Assembly: GCA_002351725.1 (NCBI GenBank)
Contig: DEHD01000034.1
Span: 111,147 to 175,146 of the forward strand
DNA: 64,000 bases
Source of the DNA: Prevotella sp. UBA2809
Lineage (GTDB): Bacteria; Bacteroidota; Bacteroidia; Bacteroidales; Bacteroidaceae
Reading direction: 5' to 3'
Part shown: piece by piece, positions 1 to 7,721 of the stretch
Layout of the letters: each line of letters begins with the position of its first letter
Position numbering within the stretch: the first letter of the stretch is position 1
The notes under the pieces: generated by a model
Seen by the model: the letters and a program-made list of their open reading frames with translations, nothing else
The model's database searches: none
Told to the model about the DNA's origin: nothing
Program-made: the position numbers and the translations under genes

Positions 1-844
1 TTATAGGCAATACCTGCAGCACACGCTGTTTGGTCTTGTCGCACCAGTCAATCATCAACTTTAGGTCGCCGAAGTCGCCCACGCCAAAGCTACCCTCGCT
101 GCGAAGCGAGAAGATAGGGATAACTGTACCTGCGCCCTTCCAAGGATATACAGGGAAGTAAGCCTGCGACAGCTCGTAAACCACAACTTCGCCATCGTCT
201 ATCTTTGGCAGCTCTACAGTACGGTTCATACCGTTCTCCCACAATGGTGTATGATCTGTCTCCTCGTCGAGGGCCACAAACTTGAACTCGAGTGTATGTG
301 GAAGCTTGTCGGCATCCAGACTGATTACCCACTCGTTGTTCTCGTGTTCTACCATGCTTATGGCGCGTATTGCCTCCCAATCGCCCAGCGTGTCGCCTTC
401 ACCTATTATGGCAAGACGCTCATTGTTACGCAACTGTGGTGCGCGTACTTTCAGTCTTACAGTTTTGCCGTAAGGGGTTTGTTCGCTCATGTTCTGTTTG
501 CGGGCGGCTATACACTCGGTAAATGCGGTAGAGTACATATATGAATCCTCGGGGATATCAATCCAGTGGTCATAGACTGTGTACTTGGCACCTTTTGCGG
601 CAGCAAACTCCAGTCGGTGAGGAATAACCAACCACTCGTGTCGTGCCTCATGGTCACCGCGCATTACAGTGTAATAATAGTCGATGTGGGCGCTGGTCTT
701 CACCGCCTTACTAATCTCGCACATCCAGTGCAACCCGTCAAGGGTTCCCATCTTGTGCTGTTCTGTTTTGCCATCCGTTAGGATGTTAAGTGCCAGTTCT
801 TCTCCGAAGGTTGTCTGGTACTCAAGGTTGAAATTGATCTTCAT
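1..844 (-). CDS. malQ: 4-alpha-glucanotransferase with N-terminal CBM20 domains (partial, 5' part only)
   Basis: The reading frame is open from an ATG at 844-842 to the left edge, about 281 codons, with no stop, so the gene is cut by the window. The first ~230 residues look like tandem starch-binding CBM20 modules (NFNLEYQTTFGEEL near the start; GDWEAIRAISM further on). They lead into the start of a GH77 barrel (WKGAGTVIPIFSLRSEGSFG, then GDFGDLKLMIDW). This order is known from plant DPE2 and Bacteroidetes MalQ enzymes, which move glucosyl units between maltose and glycogen-like acceptors in the cytoplasm. No signal peptide is visible, consistent with glycogen/maltose metabolism inside the cell. 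A -7 box lies 26 bp upstream. The catalytic residues are outside the window, so activity is inferred from the family. Confidence 0.88.
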   Translation of the reverse strand, partial: MKINFNLEYQTTFGEELALNILTDGKTEQHKMGTLDGLHWMCEISKAVKTSAHIDYYYTVMRGDHEARHEWLVIPHRLEFAAAKGAKYTVYDHWIDIPEDSYMYSTAFTECIAARKQNMSEQTPYGKTVRLKVRAPQLRNNERLAIIGEGDTLGDWEAIRAISMVEHENNEWVISLDADKLPHTLEFKFVALDEETDHTPLWENGMNRTVELPKIDDGEVVVYELSQAYFPVYPWKGAGTVIPIFSLRSEGSFGVGDFGDLKLMIDWCDKTKQRVLQVLPI

Positions 845-869
845 ACCAATTGTCTTTAGTTATTTTTGG

Positions 870-877
870 CAAAAGTA
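870..877 (-). promoter_or_regulatory. -7 promoter box of malQ
   Basis: TACTTTTG on the minus strand matches the Bacteroidetes -7 consensus TAnnTTTG and lies 26 bp before the malQ ATG. It sits directly beyond the rnr terminator hairpin, so the two units are separated only by that hairpin. Confidence 0.65.
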
Positions 878-885
878 CGAAAATA

Positions 886-910
886 ACCCGTTCGGTGTCT
901 CCAAACGGGT
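886..910 (-). terminator. Intrinsic terminator of rnr
   Basis: Arms ACCCGTT and AACGGGT form a 7-bp stem. Read on the minus strand it is followed by a T-rich run (TTATTTT). It lies 56 bp after the rnr stop. Confidence 0.6.
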
Positions 911-965
911 CTGTATTTGATAGTTTGCTGATGCAAACGATTGCATTGTTGTCTATCTCTCCTGA

Positions 966-3164
966 TTAATCCTCAGCTAAGGTAAAGTCCAACTGTTTGC
1001 GCTCTAGATTTGCACGGGCTACTTGTATGCGTATTGGGTCGCCAAGTTGGTATTTTGTATGGTGGCGACGCCCGATAATCATATAGTTCTTCTCGTCAAA
1101 GTCGTAGTAGTCGTTACCCAAGTCGCGTATAGGTATCATTCCCTCGCAGTGGGTCTCGTCTATCTGGGCGTAAATGCCGTAAGGTTGAATACCGCTGATA
1201 TGTGCATCGTAGGTGTTTCCTATCTTGTCGGCCATAAACTCCACCATCTTGTACTTTATCGAGTCGCGCTCTGCATTTTGGCTTATCTGCTCCATCTCAC
1301 TGCAATGCTCGCAGAACTCCTCATACTTATCTTTGTTAGCCGAGCGGGCTCCATCCTGATACTTGGTAAGCAAACGGTGAACCATCATGTCCGGATAACG
1401 GCGAATAGGCGAGGTGAAGTGAGTGTAATATTCGAATGCCAAACCATAGTGACCTATGTTATGAACACTGTACTTTGCCTTCATCATCGCTCTCAGAGCA
1501 ACTGTCTCGATAGCGTTCTGCTCGCGAGTTCCCTCTGCTTGCGACATCAGGGTGTTAAGCGACTTTGTGATAGCTCCTTTGGTGCCTGCTGTCTTTACCT
1601 TATAACCGAACTTGGCAACAAACTCGCGCAGATTCTCCAATTTCTGTGGATCTGGTTGGTCGTGTATACGATATGGAAGCGTCTTTGCCTTAACACCCTT
1701 CTTTACCTTACCTATACTCTCAGCAACGGTCTTATTGGCCAGAAGCATAAACTCCTCAATCAGTTTATTGGCATCTTTTGATACCTTGAAGTATGCCTTT
1801 ACTGGCTTACCTGTTTCGTCGATGTCAAAGTGTAACTCCTCGCGGTCAAACTTCACACTTCCGTTCTTGAAACGGGCTGCACGCAGTTTCTTTGCTAAGG
1901 CATCAAGTGTTATCAGCTGTTCCGCATTCTCGCCCTTATATGGATTCTTCTTGGTTGCAGCTGGTGCAGGCTCACCTGTTCCGTCCTTTACGCCGTTGTC
2001 TTCAAGAATCTGTTGTACTTCTTCGTAAGCGTAGCGGCGGTCGCTCTTAATAACGGTGTGAGCCAGATGCCAGTTCTTAATATTTGCCTCGTCGTCCATT
2101 TGGAAGATAACACTGTAACAAAGTTTCTCCTCATCAGGGCGCAGCGAGCAGATAAAGTTACAAAGTCGTTCTGGCAACATAGGAATGGTGCGGTCAACAA
2201 GATAGATACTTGTTGCTCGTGCGAAAGCTTCTTTGTCGATAGTAGAGCCCTCGCGTACATAATGCGATACATCAGCAATGTGTACACCAACCTCCCATAA
2301 GCCATTATCCATCTTGCGGATTGAGAGTGCATCGTCAAAGTCTTTAGCATCCTTGGGGTCGATGGTGCAAGTGAATACTCCACGGAAATCTTCTCTGCGT
2401 GCAATCTCCTCTGGCGTGATAGCTGCATCAATCTTCTCTGCTGCCTCTTCTACATTCTTCGGATACTTATATGGCAGGTTGTACTGAGCCAGAATGGCGT
2501 GCATCTCGGCATTGTTCTCACCTGTCTTTCCGAGTATGTCTACAACCGATCCTATAATGTTCTTATGCTCCTGGTCGGGCCACTGTATTACTTTTACAAC
2601 TGCCTTATCATCAGTCTTTCCGCCCTTTAGCTTACGCTTAGGGATGATGATATCGTGCACAAAGGTCGAATCGGGAGTAACCAGGAATGCCATATCCTTT
2701 TCTACTCGTAGCTTACCCACTATCGTATCGTGGGCGCGCTTAACGATTTCGATAACCATTGCCTCTTTGATGTGCTTGTCTCTGCGAGCCATGTACGATA
2801 CCTTTACCTTATCGCCATCCATTGCCGACATTGAGTTACGCTCGGCAACAAACACTGGTGTGCCGCCATCCTCAGGAATAAACGAGTTTCGTCCTGTTGC
2901 TTTACGATGGAATGTGCCTTCCTGCACCTGAGTCTTAAGATTCAGGCGATATGAGTTGTCGCTCACCTTTGATAGGAAGTCATCCCATGCCATCTCTTCC
3001 ATAACGTCGATGGCAAGCATCTTAAGTGGGTGGGTATCTAGTTTTAGTACCTTGAATATCTGCTTAAATGTAAATGTCTCATTTGGATTATGCTGGAACA
3101 GGTTCTGCAGCAGTTCGCTCACCTGCTTCTTGCCCAGTCTCTTTCCACCTTTCTTCTTTCCCAT
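966..3164 (-). CDS. rnr: Ribonuclease R (RNB-family 3'-5' exoribonuclease)
   Basis: A 732-residue protein with the RNase II/R layout. An N-terminal basic segment (GKKKGGKR) and winged-helix region come first, then cold-shock-like OB folds, then the RNB catalytic domain with the signature DPKDAKDFDDAL and VGVHIADVSHYV near residues 270-310, and a C-terminal S1 domain (AHISGIQPYGIYAQI). The aspartates of DAKDFDDA are the metal-binding catalytic residues in the family. RNase R degrades structured RNA, rRNA fragments and mRNA in the cytoplasm. The frame stays open upstream to 3233, but the -7 box at 3193-3200 lies inside that extension, so the ATG at 3164 is the real start. It is transcribed divergently from the epimerase gene. 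The family call is secure. Confidence 0.95.
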   Translation of the reverse strand: MGKKKGGKRLGKKQVSELLQNLFQHNPNETFTFKQIFKVLKLDTHPLKMLAIDVMEEMAWDDFLSKVSDNSYRLNLKTQVQEGTFHRKATGRNSFIPEDGGTPVFVAERNSMSAMDGDKVKVSYMARRDKHIKEAMVIEIVKRAHDTIVGKLRVEKDMAFLVTPDSTFVHDIIIPKRKLKGGKTDDKAVVKVIQWPDQEHKNIIGSVVDILGKTGENNAEMHAILAQYNLPYKYPKNVEEAAEKIDAAITPEEIARREDFRGVFTCTIDPKDAKDFDDALSIRKMDNGLWEVGVHIADVSHYVREGSTIDKEAFARATSIYLVDRTIPMLPERLCNFICSLRPDEEKLCYSVIFQMDDEANIKNWHLAHTVIKSDRRYAYEEVQQILEDNGVKDGTGEPAPAATKKNPYKGENAEQLITLDALAKKLRAARFKNGSVKFDREELHFDIDETGKPVKAYFKVSKDANKLIEEFMLLANKTVAESIGKVKKGVKAKTLPYRIHDQPDPQKLENLREFVAKFGYKVKTAGTKGAITKSLNTLMSQAEGTREQNAIETVALRAMMKAKYSVHNIGHYGLAFEYYTHFTSPIRRYPDMMVHRLLTKYQDGARSANKDKYEEFCEHCSEMEQISQNAERDSIKYKMVEFMADKIGNTYDAHISGIQPYGIYAQIDETHCEGMIPIRDLGNDYYDFDEKNYMIIGRRHHTKYQLGDPIRIQVARANLERKQLDFTLAED

Positions 3165-3192
3165 AGAATTGTTGTTTTTTGAATTCTTTTTG

Positions 3193-3200
3193 CAAAGATA
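3193..3200 (-). promoter_or_regulatory. -7 promoter box of rnr
   Basis: TATCTTTG on the minus strand, 28 bp before the rnr ATG. It decides the start codon, because an upstream in-frame start would overlap the promoter itself. Confidence 0.75.
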
Positions 3201-3222
3201 GTAAAAAATCAGATAATTGTTG

Positions 3223-3230
3223 TAACTTTG
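3223..3230 (+). promoter_or_regulatory. -7 promoter box of the epimerase/PAP2 operon
   Basis: TAACTTTG on the plus strand, 18 bp before the ATG at 3249. It is back to back with the rnr promoter, with only 22 bp between the two boxes. Confidence 0.75.
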
Positions 3231-3248
3231 CACCCAAATTTAACAAAG

Positions 3249-4244
3249 ATGAAGATATTAATAACAGGTGCAAGCGGTTTTATCGGCTCATTTATTGTCG
3301 AGGAGGCTCTCCGGCAGGGGTTCGAAACATGGGCTGTGGTGCGCAAGAGTAGCTCTAAGGCATACTTACAGGATGAACGCATAAACTTCATCGAGCTTAA
3401 CCTCTCGTCAAAGAGCAAGCTTGTTGAGCAGCTGCGTGGTCACGACTTCGACTATGTGGTTCATGCTGCTGGAGTAACCAAGTGCTTGGACAAGCATGAC
3501 TTCACGCGTATAAACACCGAGGGCACCAAGAACCTTATTGATGCACTACTAGAGGTAGGTATGCCCCTTAAGCGATTTGTCTTCATCAGCAGTCTTAGTA
3601 TCTTCGGAGCAATTAAGGAACAGCAGCCTTACGAGGAGATTAAGGAGAGCGATACGCCACGCCCGAATACAGCATACGGAAAGAGCAAACTTGCTGCCGA
3701 GCAGTATCTCGAGCAGATGGCCTCGCGCGTACCTTATATTATATTAAGACCTACTGGCGTTTATGGTCCTCGTGAGAAAGACTATTTTATTATGGCCAAG
3801 AGCATTAAACAACACTCCGATTTTGCAGTGGGCTATAAGCGTCAGGACATTACTTTTGTATATGTAAAGGATGTGGTTCAGGCAGTTTTCCTTGCATTGA
3901 ATAAGGGCGAGAACGGACGTAAGTACTTCCTCAGTGATGGAAAAGTATATCAAAGCGAGACTTTCAGTAATCTGATTCACGAAGAGCTTGGACGTCCTTG
4001 GTGGATCCGTATAAAGGCTCCTATCTGGGTGCTGCGTGTGGTTACGTTCTTTGGTGAGTATATCGGACGTGCTACAGGTAAGGTGACTGCACTTAATAAC
4101 GATAAGTATAACATCCTGCGTCAGCGTAATTGGCGATGCGACATACAACCAGCCATAAACGAATTGGGTTATAAACCAGAGTACGACCTGCAGCGTGGCG
4201 TAAAGGATACAATAAAATGGTATAAAGACAACCAATGGCTATAA
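3249..4244 (+). CDS. NAD-dependent epimerase/dehydratase (extended SDR)
   Basis: A 331-residue extended short-chain dehydrogenase. The N-terminus MKILITGASGFIGSF carries the Rossmann GxxGxxG motif at residues 7-13, and the catalytic YxxxK is seen as YGKSK after a TSS-like SSLSIFG strand. The family covers sugar-nucleotide epimerases, hydroxysteroid-type dehydrogenases and the bacterial ceramide reductase CerR. The sequence alone does not decide among these. An in-frame TTG at 3228 is rejected because it overlaps the -7 box. The stop overlaps the next start by 10 bp, so translation is probably coupled to the PAP2-like membrane enzyme that follows. That pairing makes a lipid or lipid-linked substrate plausible, but this is inference only. 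Confidence 0.85.
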   Translation: MKILITGASGFIGSFIVEEALRQGFETWAVVRKSSSKAYLQDERINFIELNLSSKSKLVEQLRGHDFDYVVHAAGVTKCLDKHDFTRINTEGTKNLIDALLEVGMPLKRFVFISSLSIFGAIKEQQPYEEIKESDTPRPNTAYGKSKLAAEQYLEQMASRVPYIILRPTGVYGPREKDYFIMAKSIKQHSDFAVGYKRQDITFVYVKDVVQAVFLALNKGENGRKYFLSDGKVYQSETFSNLIHEELGRPWWIRIKAPIWVLRVVTFFGEYIGRATGKVTALNNDKYNILRQRNWRCDIQPAINELGYKPEYDLQRGVKDTIKWYKDNQWL

Positions 4245-5191
4245 AGAAAATATTCGAGATAGAGAAGAAACCCCGCAAAGGGCTGTTGGCGGTAGAGTGG
4301 GTTATTATGGCTTATCTGGCTTTCACACTACTGTTGATGCTGATAACATATACCAAACTGCAAAACCCAGAAGCTATGTTGTGGGGACGTGCGCGGTTTG
4401 TTGCTACAACACTGGCCGTATGGGGCGCTTACCGTTTAGTGCCTTGTAGGCTAACGATGTTCTGTCGTGTGGGTGTTCAGTTGGCTCTGCTTTCGTGGTG
4501 GTATCCTGATACCTACGAGTTTAACCGCATGTTCCAGAATCTTGATCATGTGTTTGCTGGCTATGAACAGCAGCTTTTTCATTGTCAGCCAGCCTTGCTC
4601 TTTTCGCAGAAAGTAACAAACTGTGTGTTCAGCGAGTTGATGCATTTGGGCTATGCCTCGTATTATCCGCTTATAGCACTTGTTACGCTATATTATTTCC
4701 TGTATCGTTATCAGGAGTTTACTCGTGCCACATTCATAATTCTGGCATCGTTCTTTATCTATTACGTCATTTTTGTCTTGTTGCCAGTTACTGGTCCGCA
4801 GTATTATTACTTGGCAGCGGGGGTAGACCAGATAGCTCAAGGCCACTTCCCCAATATCGGCGATTACTTTGCTACTCACGATGAAGCGTTGCCAATACCA
4901 GGTTGGAAAGATGGATTCTTCTATCAGTGTGTGGCTAGTGCCCATGCTGCAGGCGAGCGCCCAACTGCCGCTTTCCCAAGCAGTCATGTGGGTGTTACAA
5001 CCATACTGCTGTTTTTGGCTTGGCATGCCCGCAATCGCAAGCTTCTTTATACGCTCTTACCATTCTACATTCTTATGTGTTTTGCTACTGTCTACATTCA
5101 GGCCCACTATGCTGTAGATGTTATAGGAGGTTGGATTTCGGCTGTAGTAATATATACGGTTTTGCTTTTTTTATCGAAAAAATTTGTTTGA
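4235..5191 (+). CDS. PAP2/Aur1-like integral membrane phosphatase or phosphotransferase
   Basis: A 318-residue protein with about six hydrophobic membrane segments. Two PAP2-superfamily motifs are clear: PSSHVG near residue 248 and YIQAHYAVDVIGG near residue 290, which supply the two catalytic histidines and the aspartate. The usual first motif (KxxxxxxRP) is not present; a PVTGPQYYYL segment lies at that position, as in the Aur1/Ipt1-like branch, which includes inositol-phosphoceramide synthases. It probably removes or transfers a phosphate head group on a lipid at the outer face of the inner membrane. The substrate is not known. It overlaps the upstream epimerase gene by 10 bp, so the two likely act in one pathway. 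Confidence 0.8.
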   Translation: MAIKKIFEIEKKPRKGLLAVEWVIMAYLAFTLLLMLITYTKLQNPEAMLWGRARFVATTLAVWGAYRLVPCRLTMFCRVGVQLALLSWWYPDTYEFNRMFQNLDHVFAGYEQQLFHCQPALLFSQKVTNCVFSELMHLGYASYYPLIALVTLYYFLYRYQEFTRATFIILASFFIYYVIFVLLPVTGPQYYYLAAGVDQIAQGHFPNIGDYFATHDEALPIPGWKDGFFYQCVASAHAAGERPTAAFPSSHVGVTTILLFLAWHARNRKLLYTLLPFYILMCFATVYIQAHYAVDVIGGWISAVVIYTVLLFLSKKFV

Positions 5192-5206
5192 TTCGAAAAT
5201 ATTTCT

Positions 5207-5214
5207 TATCTTTG
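5207..5214 (+). promoter_or_regulatory. -7 promoter box of greA
   Basis: TATCTTTG, 16 bp after the stop of the PAP2-like gene. The predicted start of transcription near 5219 leaves a leader of about 120 nt before greA. Confidence 0.65.
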
Positions 5215-5251
5215 CATCCGAATAAGTAAGGATACGACATATTAAATCCGA

Positions 5252-5291
5252 GGATTCCGACACTGTGTGAGTCGGGATTCTTTTCTTTTTT
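5252..5291 (+). terminator. Terminator-like hairpin inside the greA leader
   Basis: A ten-pair stem (GGATTCCGAC with GTCGGGATTC, two G-U pairs) with a 9-nt loop is followed by TTTTCTTTTTT. It lies about 35 nt after the greA promoter and 50 nt before its ATG. It could terminate the upstream operon, attenuate greA, or release a small RNA of about 70 nt. Confidence 0.65.
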
Positions 5292-5340
5292 GTCCGTCCA
5301 AGAAAAATGGTAAAATTAAATAATTAAATAGATATTTATT

Positions 5341-5808
5341 ATGGCATACATGTCACAAGAAGGCTACGACAAACTGATAGCCGAACTTCATCGTTTAGAG
5401 GCAGTTGAGCGTCCAAAGGCATCAGCTGCTATTGCTGAGGCTCGTGAGAAAGGCGATCTTAGCGAGAATTCAGAGTACGATGCCGCCAAGGAGGCTCAGG
5501 CTCATCTCGAGGATAAAATCAATCAGCTCAAGATGACCATCGCCGATGCCAAGGTGGTAGACACCAGCCGTTTGAGCACCGACTCTGTTCAGATCCTCTC
5601 TAAGGTTGAGATGACCAATCTTACCAACAAGGCTAAGATGACCTATACTATCGTTAGTGAGAGTGAGGCTAATCTGCGTGAGGGTAAGATCTCTATTCAG
5701 ACCCCTATTGCTCAGGGACTGCTTAATCACAAGGTTGGCGACGAGGTTGAAGTTAAGATTCCTCGCGGCACCATCAAACTCCGCATCGACAAAATAACCG
5801 TAGGATAA
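5341..5808 (+). CDS. greA: Transcription elongation factor GreA
   Basis: A 155-residue protein of normal GreA length. The N-terminal coiled coil carries the hallmark segment REKGDLSENSEYDAAKE (about residues 36-52), whose acidic tip enters the RNA polymerase secondary channel and stimulates transcript cleavage. The C-terminal FKBP-like domain ends in GTIKLRIDKITVG. GreA rescues backtracked RNA polymerase. The leader carries a terminator-like hairpin, so read-through may set the level of GreA. Only 2 bp separate its stop from the HIT gene, so the two are co-transcribed. Confidence 0.97.
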   Translation: MAYMSQEGYDKLIAELHRLEAVERPKASAAIAEAREKGDLSENSEYDAAKEAQAHLEDKINQLKMTIADAKVVDTSRLSTDSVQILSKVEMTNLTNKAKMTYTIVSESEANLREGKISIQTPIAQGLLNHKVGDEVEVKIPRGTIKLRIDKITVG

Positions 5809-5810
5809 TC

Positions 5811-6203
5811 ATGGATATTTTTTGCAAAATCGCAGCTGGCGAAATTCCCAGCTATAAGTGTGCCGAGAACGATGAGTTCTATGCATTTCTCGATATCAAT
5901 CCGTTGGTAAAAGGTCATACTCTGGTTATTCCACGTCGTGAGGTAGATTATATCTTCGATATGGACGACGATGAGTTGGCTCGTTATCAGGTGTTTGCTA
6001 AGCGTGTGGCTCTGGCTGTCAAGAAGGCCTTCCCTTGCAAGAAGGTAGCTCAGGTAGTTCTGGGCCTTGAAGTTCCCCATGCTCATATCCACCTCATCCC
6101 TATGCAGAGTGAGGCAGATGTTGACTTCCGTCGCGAGAAGCTTAAGCTTTCTGAGGAGGAGTTTAAGGCTATTGCAGAGAAAATACGTGGTGAGTTTGTG
6201 TAA
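5811..6203 (+). CDS. HIT-family nucleotide hydrolase/transferase
   Basis: A 130-residue histidine-triad protein. The catalytic HxHxH is seen as PHAHIHLIP with His90, His92 and His94; the N-terminal FCKIAAGEIPSYK and GHTLVIPRR match the Hint/HinT branch. These cytoplasmic enzymes hydrolyse AMP-amidates or acyl-AMP side products. Its true substrate here is unknown. It is the second gene of the greA unit. Its last four codons lie in one arm of a perfect palindrome shared with the convergent manC gene, and there is no intergenic base between the two stop codons. Confidence 0.93.
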   Translation: MDIFCKIAAGEIPSYKCAENDEFYAFLDINPLVKGHTLVIPRREVDYIFDMDDDELARYQVFAKRVALAVKKAFPCKKVAQVVLGLEVPHAHIHLIPMQSEADVDFRREKLKLSEEEFKAIAEKIRGEFV

Positions 6204-6216
6204 TTACACAAACTCA
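6191..6216. repeat. 26-bp perfect palindrome at the meeting point of two convergent genes
   Basis: Arms TGAGTTTGTGTAA and TTACACAAACTCA meet exactly between the two stop codons (TAA|TTA). Each arm encodes the C-terminal residues and stop of one gene, so both proteins end in -EFV. There is no T-tract on either side, so a classic intrinsic terminator is doubtful. Confidence 0.9.
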
Positions 6217-7301
6217 TCACCATATTTAATCCTTACCTCGTTTACATATTTCTTTACCATCGACGAGTTGTCGCTCTTCTTGCAGATCAGCAGCACCCCG
6301 TCTTCTTCGGCAACGATGTAACCTTCCAAACCGTTGAATACGCCCAACTTTCCTTTTGGCAATTTGATTATGTTGTTCTTGCAGTCTTCAAGTATCACCT
6401 CCGAGTCCATCACCACGTTGTCGTCAGTAACCTTGTGCATCACCTCGTATATGGCGTGCCATGTTCCAAGGTCGGCCCATCCAAAGTCGCACTTCATCAC
6501 AAACACGTTGTTGTCGCTCTGTTCCAGAATCGCGTAGTCAAGCGATAGATTCGGGTAGCGCGGATAGTTCTCCTCAACAAACTTCATTTCCTCTTCGTAA
6601 GTATAGTCTGGAGTGTTGTAGCGAAGATCTCTAAGTACCGATGGGAACACATGCTCAAAAGTGTCAAGCAGATGATATGCACTTGAGATGAAGATACCCG
6701 TGTTCCAATAGAACTCGCCGCTATCCATAAACATCTTGGCAAACTCGCGCTCAGGTTTCTCGGTAAACGATTTTACCTTATAAACATCGGGCTTACAGCT
6801 CAGGTCGCCCAACTGTATGTATCCGTAGCCAGGTTCTGGTCGGGTGGGGCGCACGCCCATTGCCAACAGCACGTGGTTCTCAGATACATATCCAATACCC
6901 ACATCTATGCTGTGAGCAAACGATGTCTCGTTAAGCACCAGCTGATCTGATGGCGAAACGATGATGTTGGCATCAGGCGTCTGATGGTGTATTCGCATCG
7001 AAGCCCAGGCCACACTGGGAGCTGTGTTACGATGTATGGGTTCTACTATTATGTTATGCTCGGGCACTTTGGGTAGCTGTTCCTTTACCAGCTGTTGAAA
7101 CTCCGCGCACGTACATATTAATATATTCTCTATGGGTATCAGTTTCTCAAAACGGTCGAAAGTTGACTGCAACAAAGTGCGGCCAGTACCAAAAAGGTCA
7201 AGAAACTGTTTAGGGCGCTGCTCTCTGCTTACGGGCCACAATCGCTGACCGCGACCCCCGGCGAGAATCACGCAGTAGTTCTTCTTATCAGTTTTCTCCA
7301 T
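6204..7301 (-). CDS. manC: Mannose-1-phosphate guanylyltransferase
   Basis: A 365-residue nucleotidyltransferase. The N-terminus carries the pyrophosphorylase signature CVILAGGRGQRLWPVSRE with PKQFLDL. Further on are EPIHRNTAPSVAWASM, SPSDQLV, FTEKP and YWNTGIFI, all typical of GDP-mannose pyrophosphorylase. The C-terminal phosphomannose-isomerase domain of the two-domain enzymes is absent, which is normal for the short form. It makes GDP-mannose from GTP and mannose-1-phosphate for glycans and GDP-fucose. A -7 box lies 31 bp upstream. It converges with the HIT gene at a shared palindrome with zero spacing. Confidence 0.95.
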   Translation of the reverse strand: MEKTDKKNYCVILAGGRGQRLWPVSREQRPKQFLDLFGTGRTLLQSTFDRFEKLIPIENILICTCAEFQQLVKEQLPKVPEHNIIVEPIHRNTAPSVAWASMRIHHQTPDANIIVSPSDQLVLNETSFAHSIDVGIGYVSENHVLLAMGVRPTRPEPGYGYIQLGDLSCKPDVYKVKSFTEKPEREFAKMFMDSGEFYWNTGIFISSAYHLLDTFEHVFPSVLRDLRYNTPDYTYEEEMKFVEENYPRYPNLSLDYAILEQSDNNVFVMKCDFGWADLGTWHAIYEVMHKVTDDNVVMDSEVILEDCKNNIIKLPKGKLGVFNGLEGYIVAEEDGVLLICKKSDNSSMVKKYVNEVRIKYGDEFV

Positions 7302-7331
7302 TCAATAGGGTTTAAGCATTAATTCTATCCA

Positions 7332-7339
7332 CAAAGATA
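7332..7339 (-). promoter_or_regulatory. -7 promoter box of manC
   Basis: TATCTTTG on the minus strand, 31 bp before the manC ATG. Confidence 0.7.
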
Positions 7340-7412
7340 CGAATAAAATGTGATACGAGCAAGAAATTCTAAGTTTTTTTTTATTTTCTTTTGTCAATTC
7401 AAATAAAAGTAG

Positions 7413-7420
7413 TATCTTTG
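7413..7420 (+). promoter_or_regulatory. -7 promoter box of tRNA-Leu
   Basis: TATCTTTG with a TTTTG element about 20 bp upstream (near 7389), 38 bp before the mature tRNA 5' end. Confidence 0.75.
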
Positions 7421-7457
7421 CACCCGCTTTAGGAGATGAAATAGCTTGAAATGTCAA

Positions 7458-7542
7458 GCCCAGATGGCGGAATCGGTAGACGCGCTGGTCTCAAACACCA
7501 GTGGGGCAACCCATCCCGGTTCGATCCCGGGTCTGGGTACCA
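7458..7542 (+). tRNA. tRNA-Leu (anticodon CAA)
   Basis: 85 nt, class II. The acceptor arms GCCCAGA and TCTGGGT pair fully. The anticodon stem CTGGT/ACCAG encloses the loop CTCAAAC, giving anticodon CAA, which reads UUG. A long variable arm and the T-loop TTCGATC are present. The CCA end is encoded (7540-7542). It has its own promoter and a strong terminator. Confidence 0.97.
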
Positions 7543-7560
7543 AGTCACTCCAAAAGCAAC

Positions 7561-7597
7561 AAAGTGCTGCAGGTTTTCCCCTTGCAGCACTTTTTTT
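7561..7597 (+). terminator. Intrinsic terminator of tRNA-Leu
   Basis: The stem AAGTGCTGCA/TGCAGCACTT is extended by a GG/CC pair and followed by seven T. The same stem sequence recurs in the terminator at 17272, at the far end of the next operon. Confidence 0.9.
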
Positions 7598-7674
7598 GTT
7601 TATCAGAAATTCAAATAATCAACTAAAAAGCAAGAAAAATAAACAAAAAACTTGTTATTATCAAATAAAAACCA

Positions 7675-7682
7675 TATATTTG
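7675..7682 (+). promoter_or_regulatory. -7 promoter box of the caspase/kinase/AAA+/FHA operon
   Basis: TATATTTG with CTTG about 21 bp upstream (7651), 39 bp before the caspase-gene ATG. No other convincing box was seen between the eight genes that follow. Confidence 0.65.
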
Positions 7683-7721
7683 CCGAAGAATCTATAACAT
7701 ATTATTATTAGCTATTGAACG

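Noticed and set aside
1023..1781. Long open frame antisense to rnr (252 codons)
   Set aside because: It is the complement of a conserved coding region, with no recognisable domains and no promoter.
3165..3233. Longer N-terminus for RNase R
   Set aside because: The extension covers its own promoter box at 3193-3200 and encodes a low-complexity segment unlike the family.
3228..3248. In-frame TTG start of the epimerase gene
   Set aside because: It overlaps the -7 box TAACTTTG, so the transcript begins after it; the ATG at 3249 starts a normal Rossmann N-terminus.
6191..6216. Bidirectional intrinsic terminator
   Set aside because: The palindrome has no T-tract on either strand, so I list it as a repeat only.
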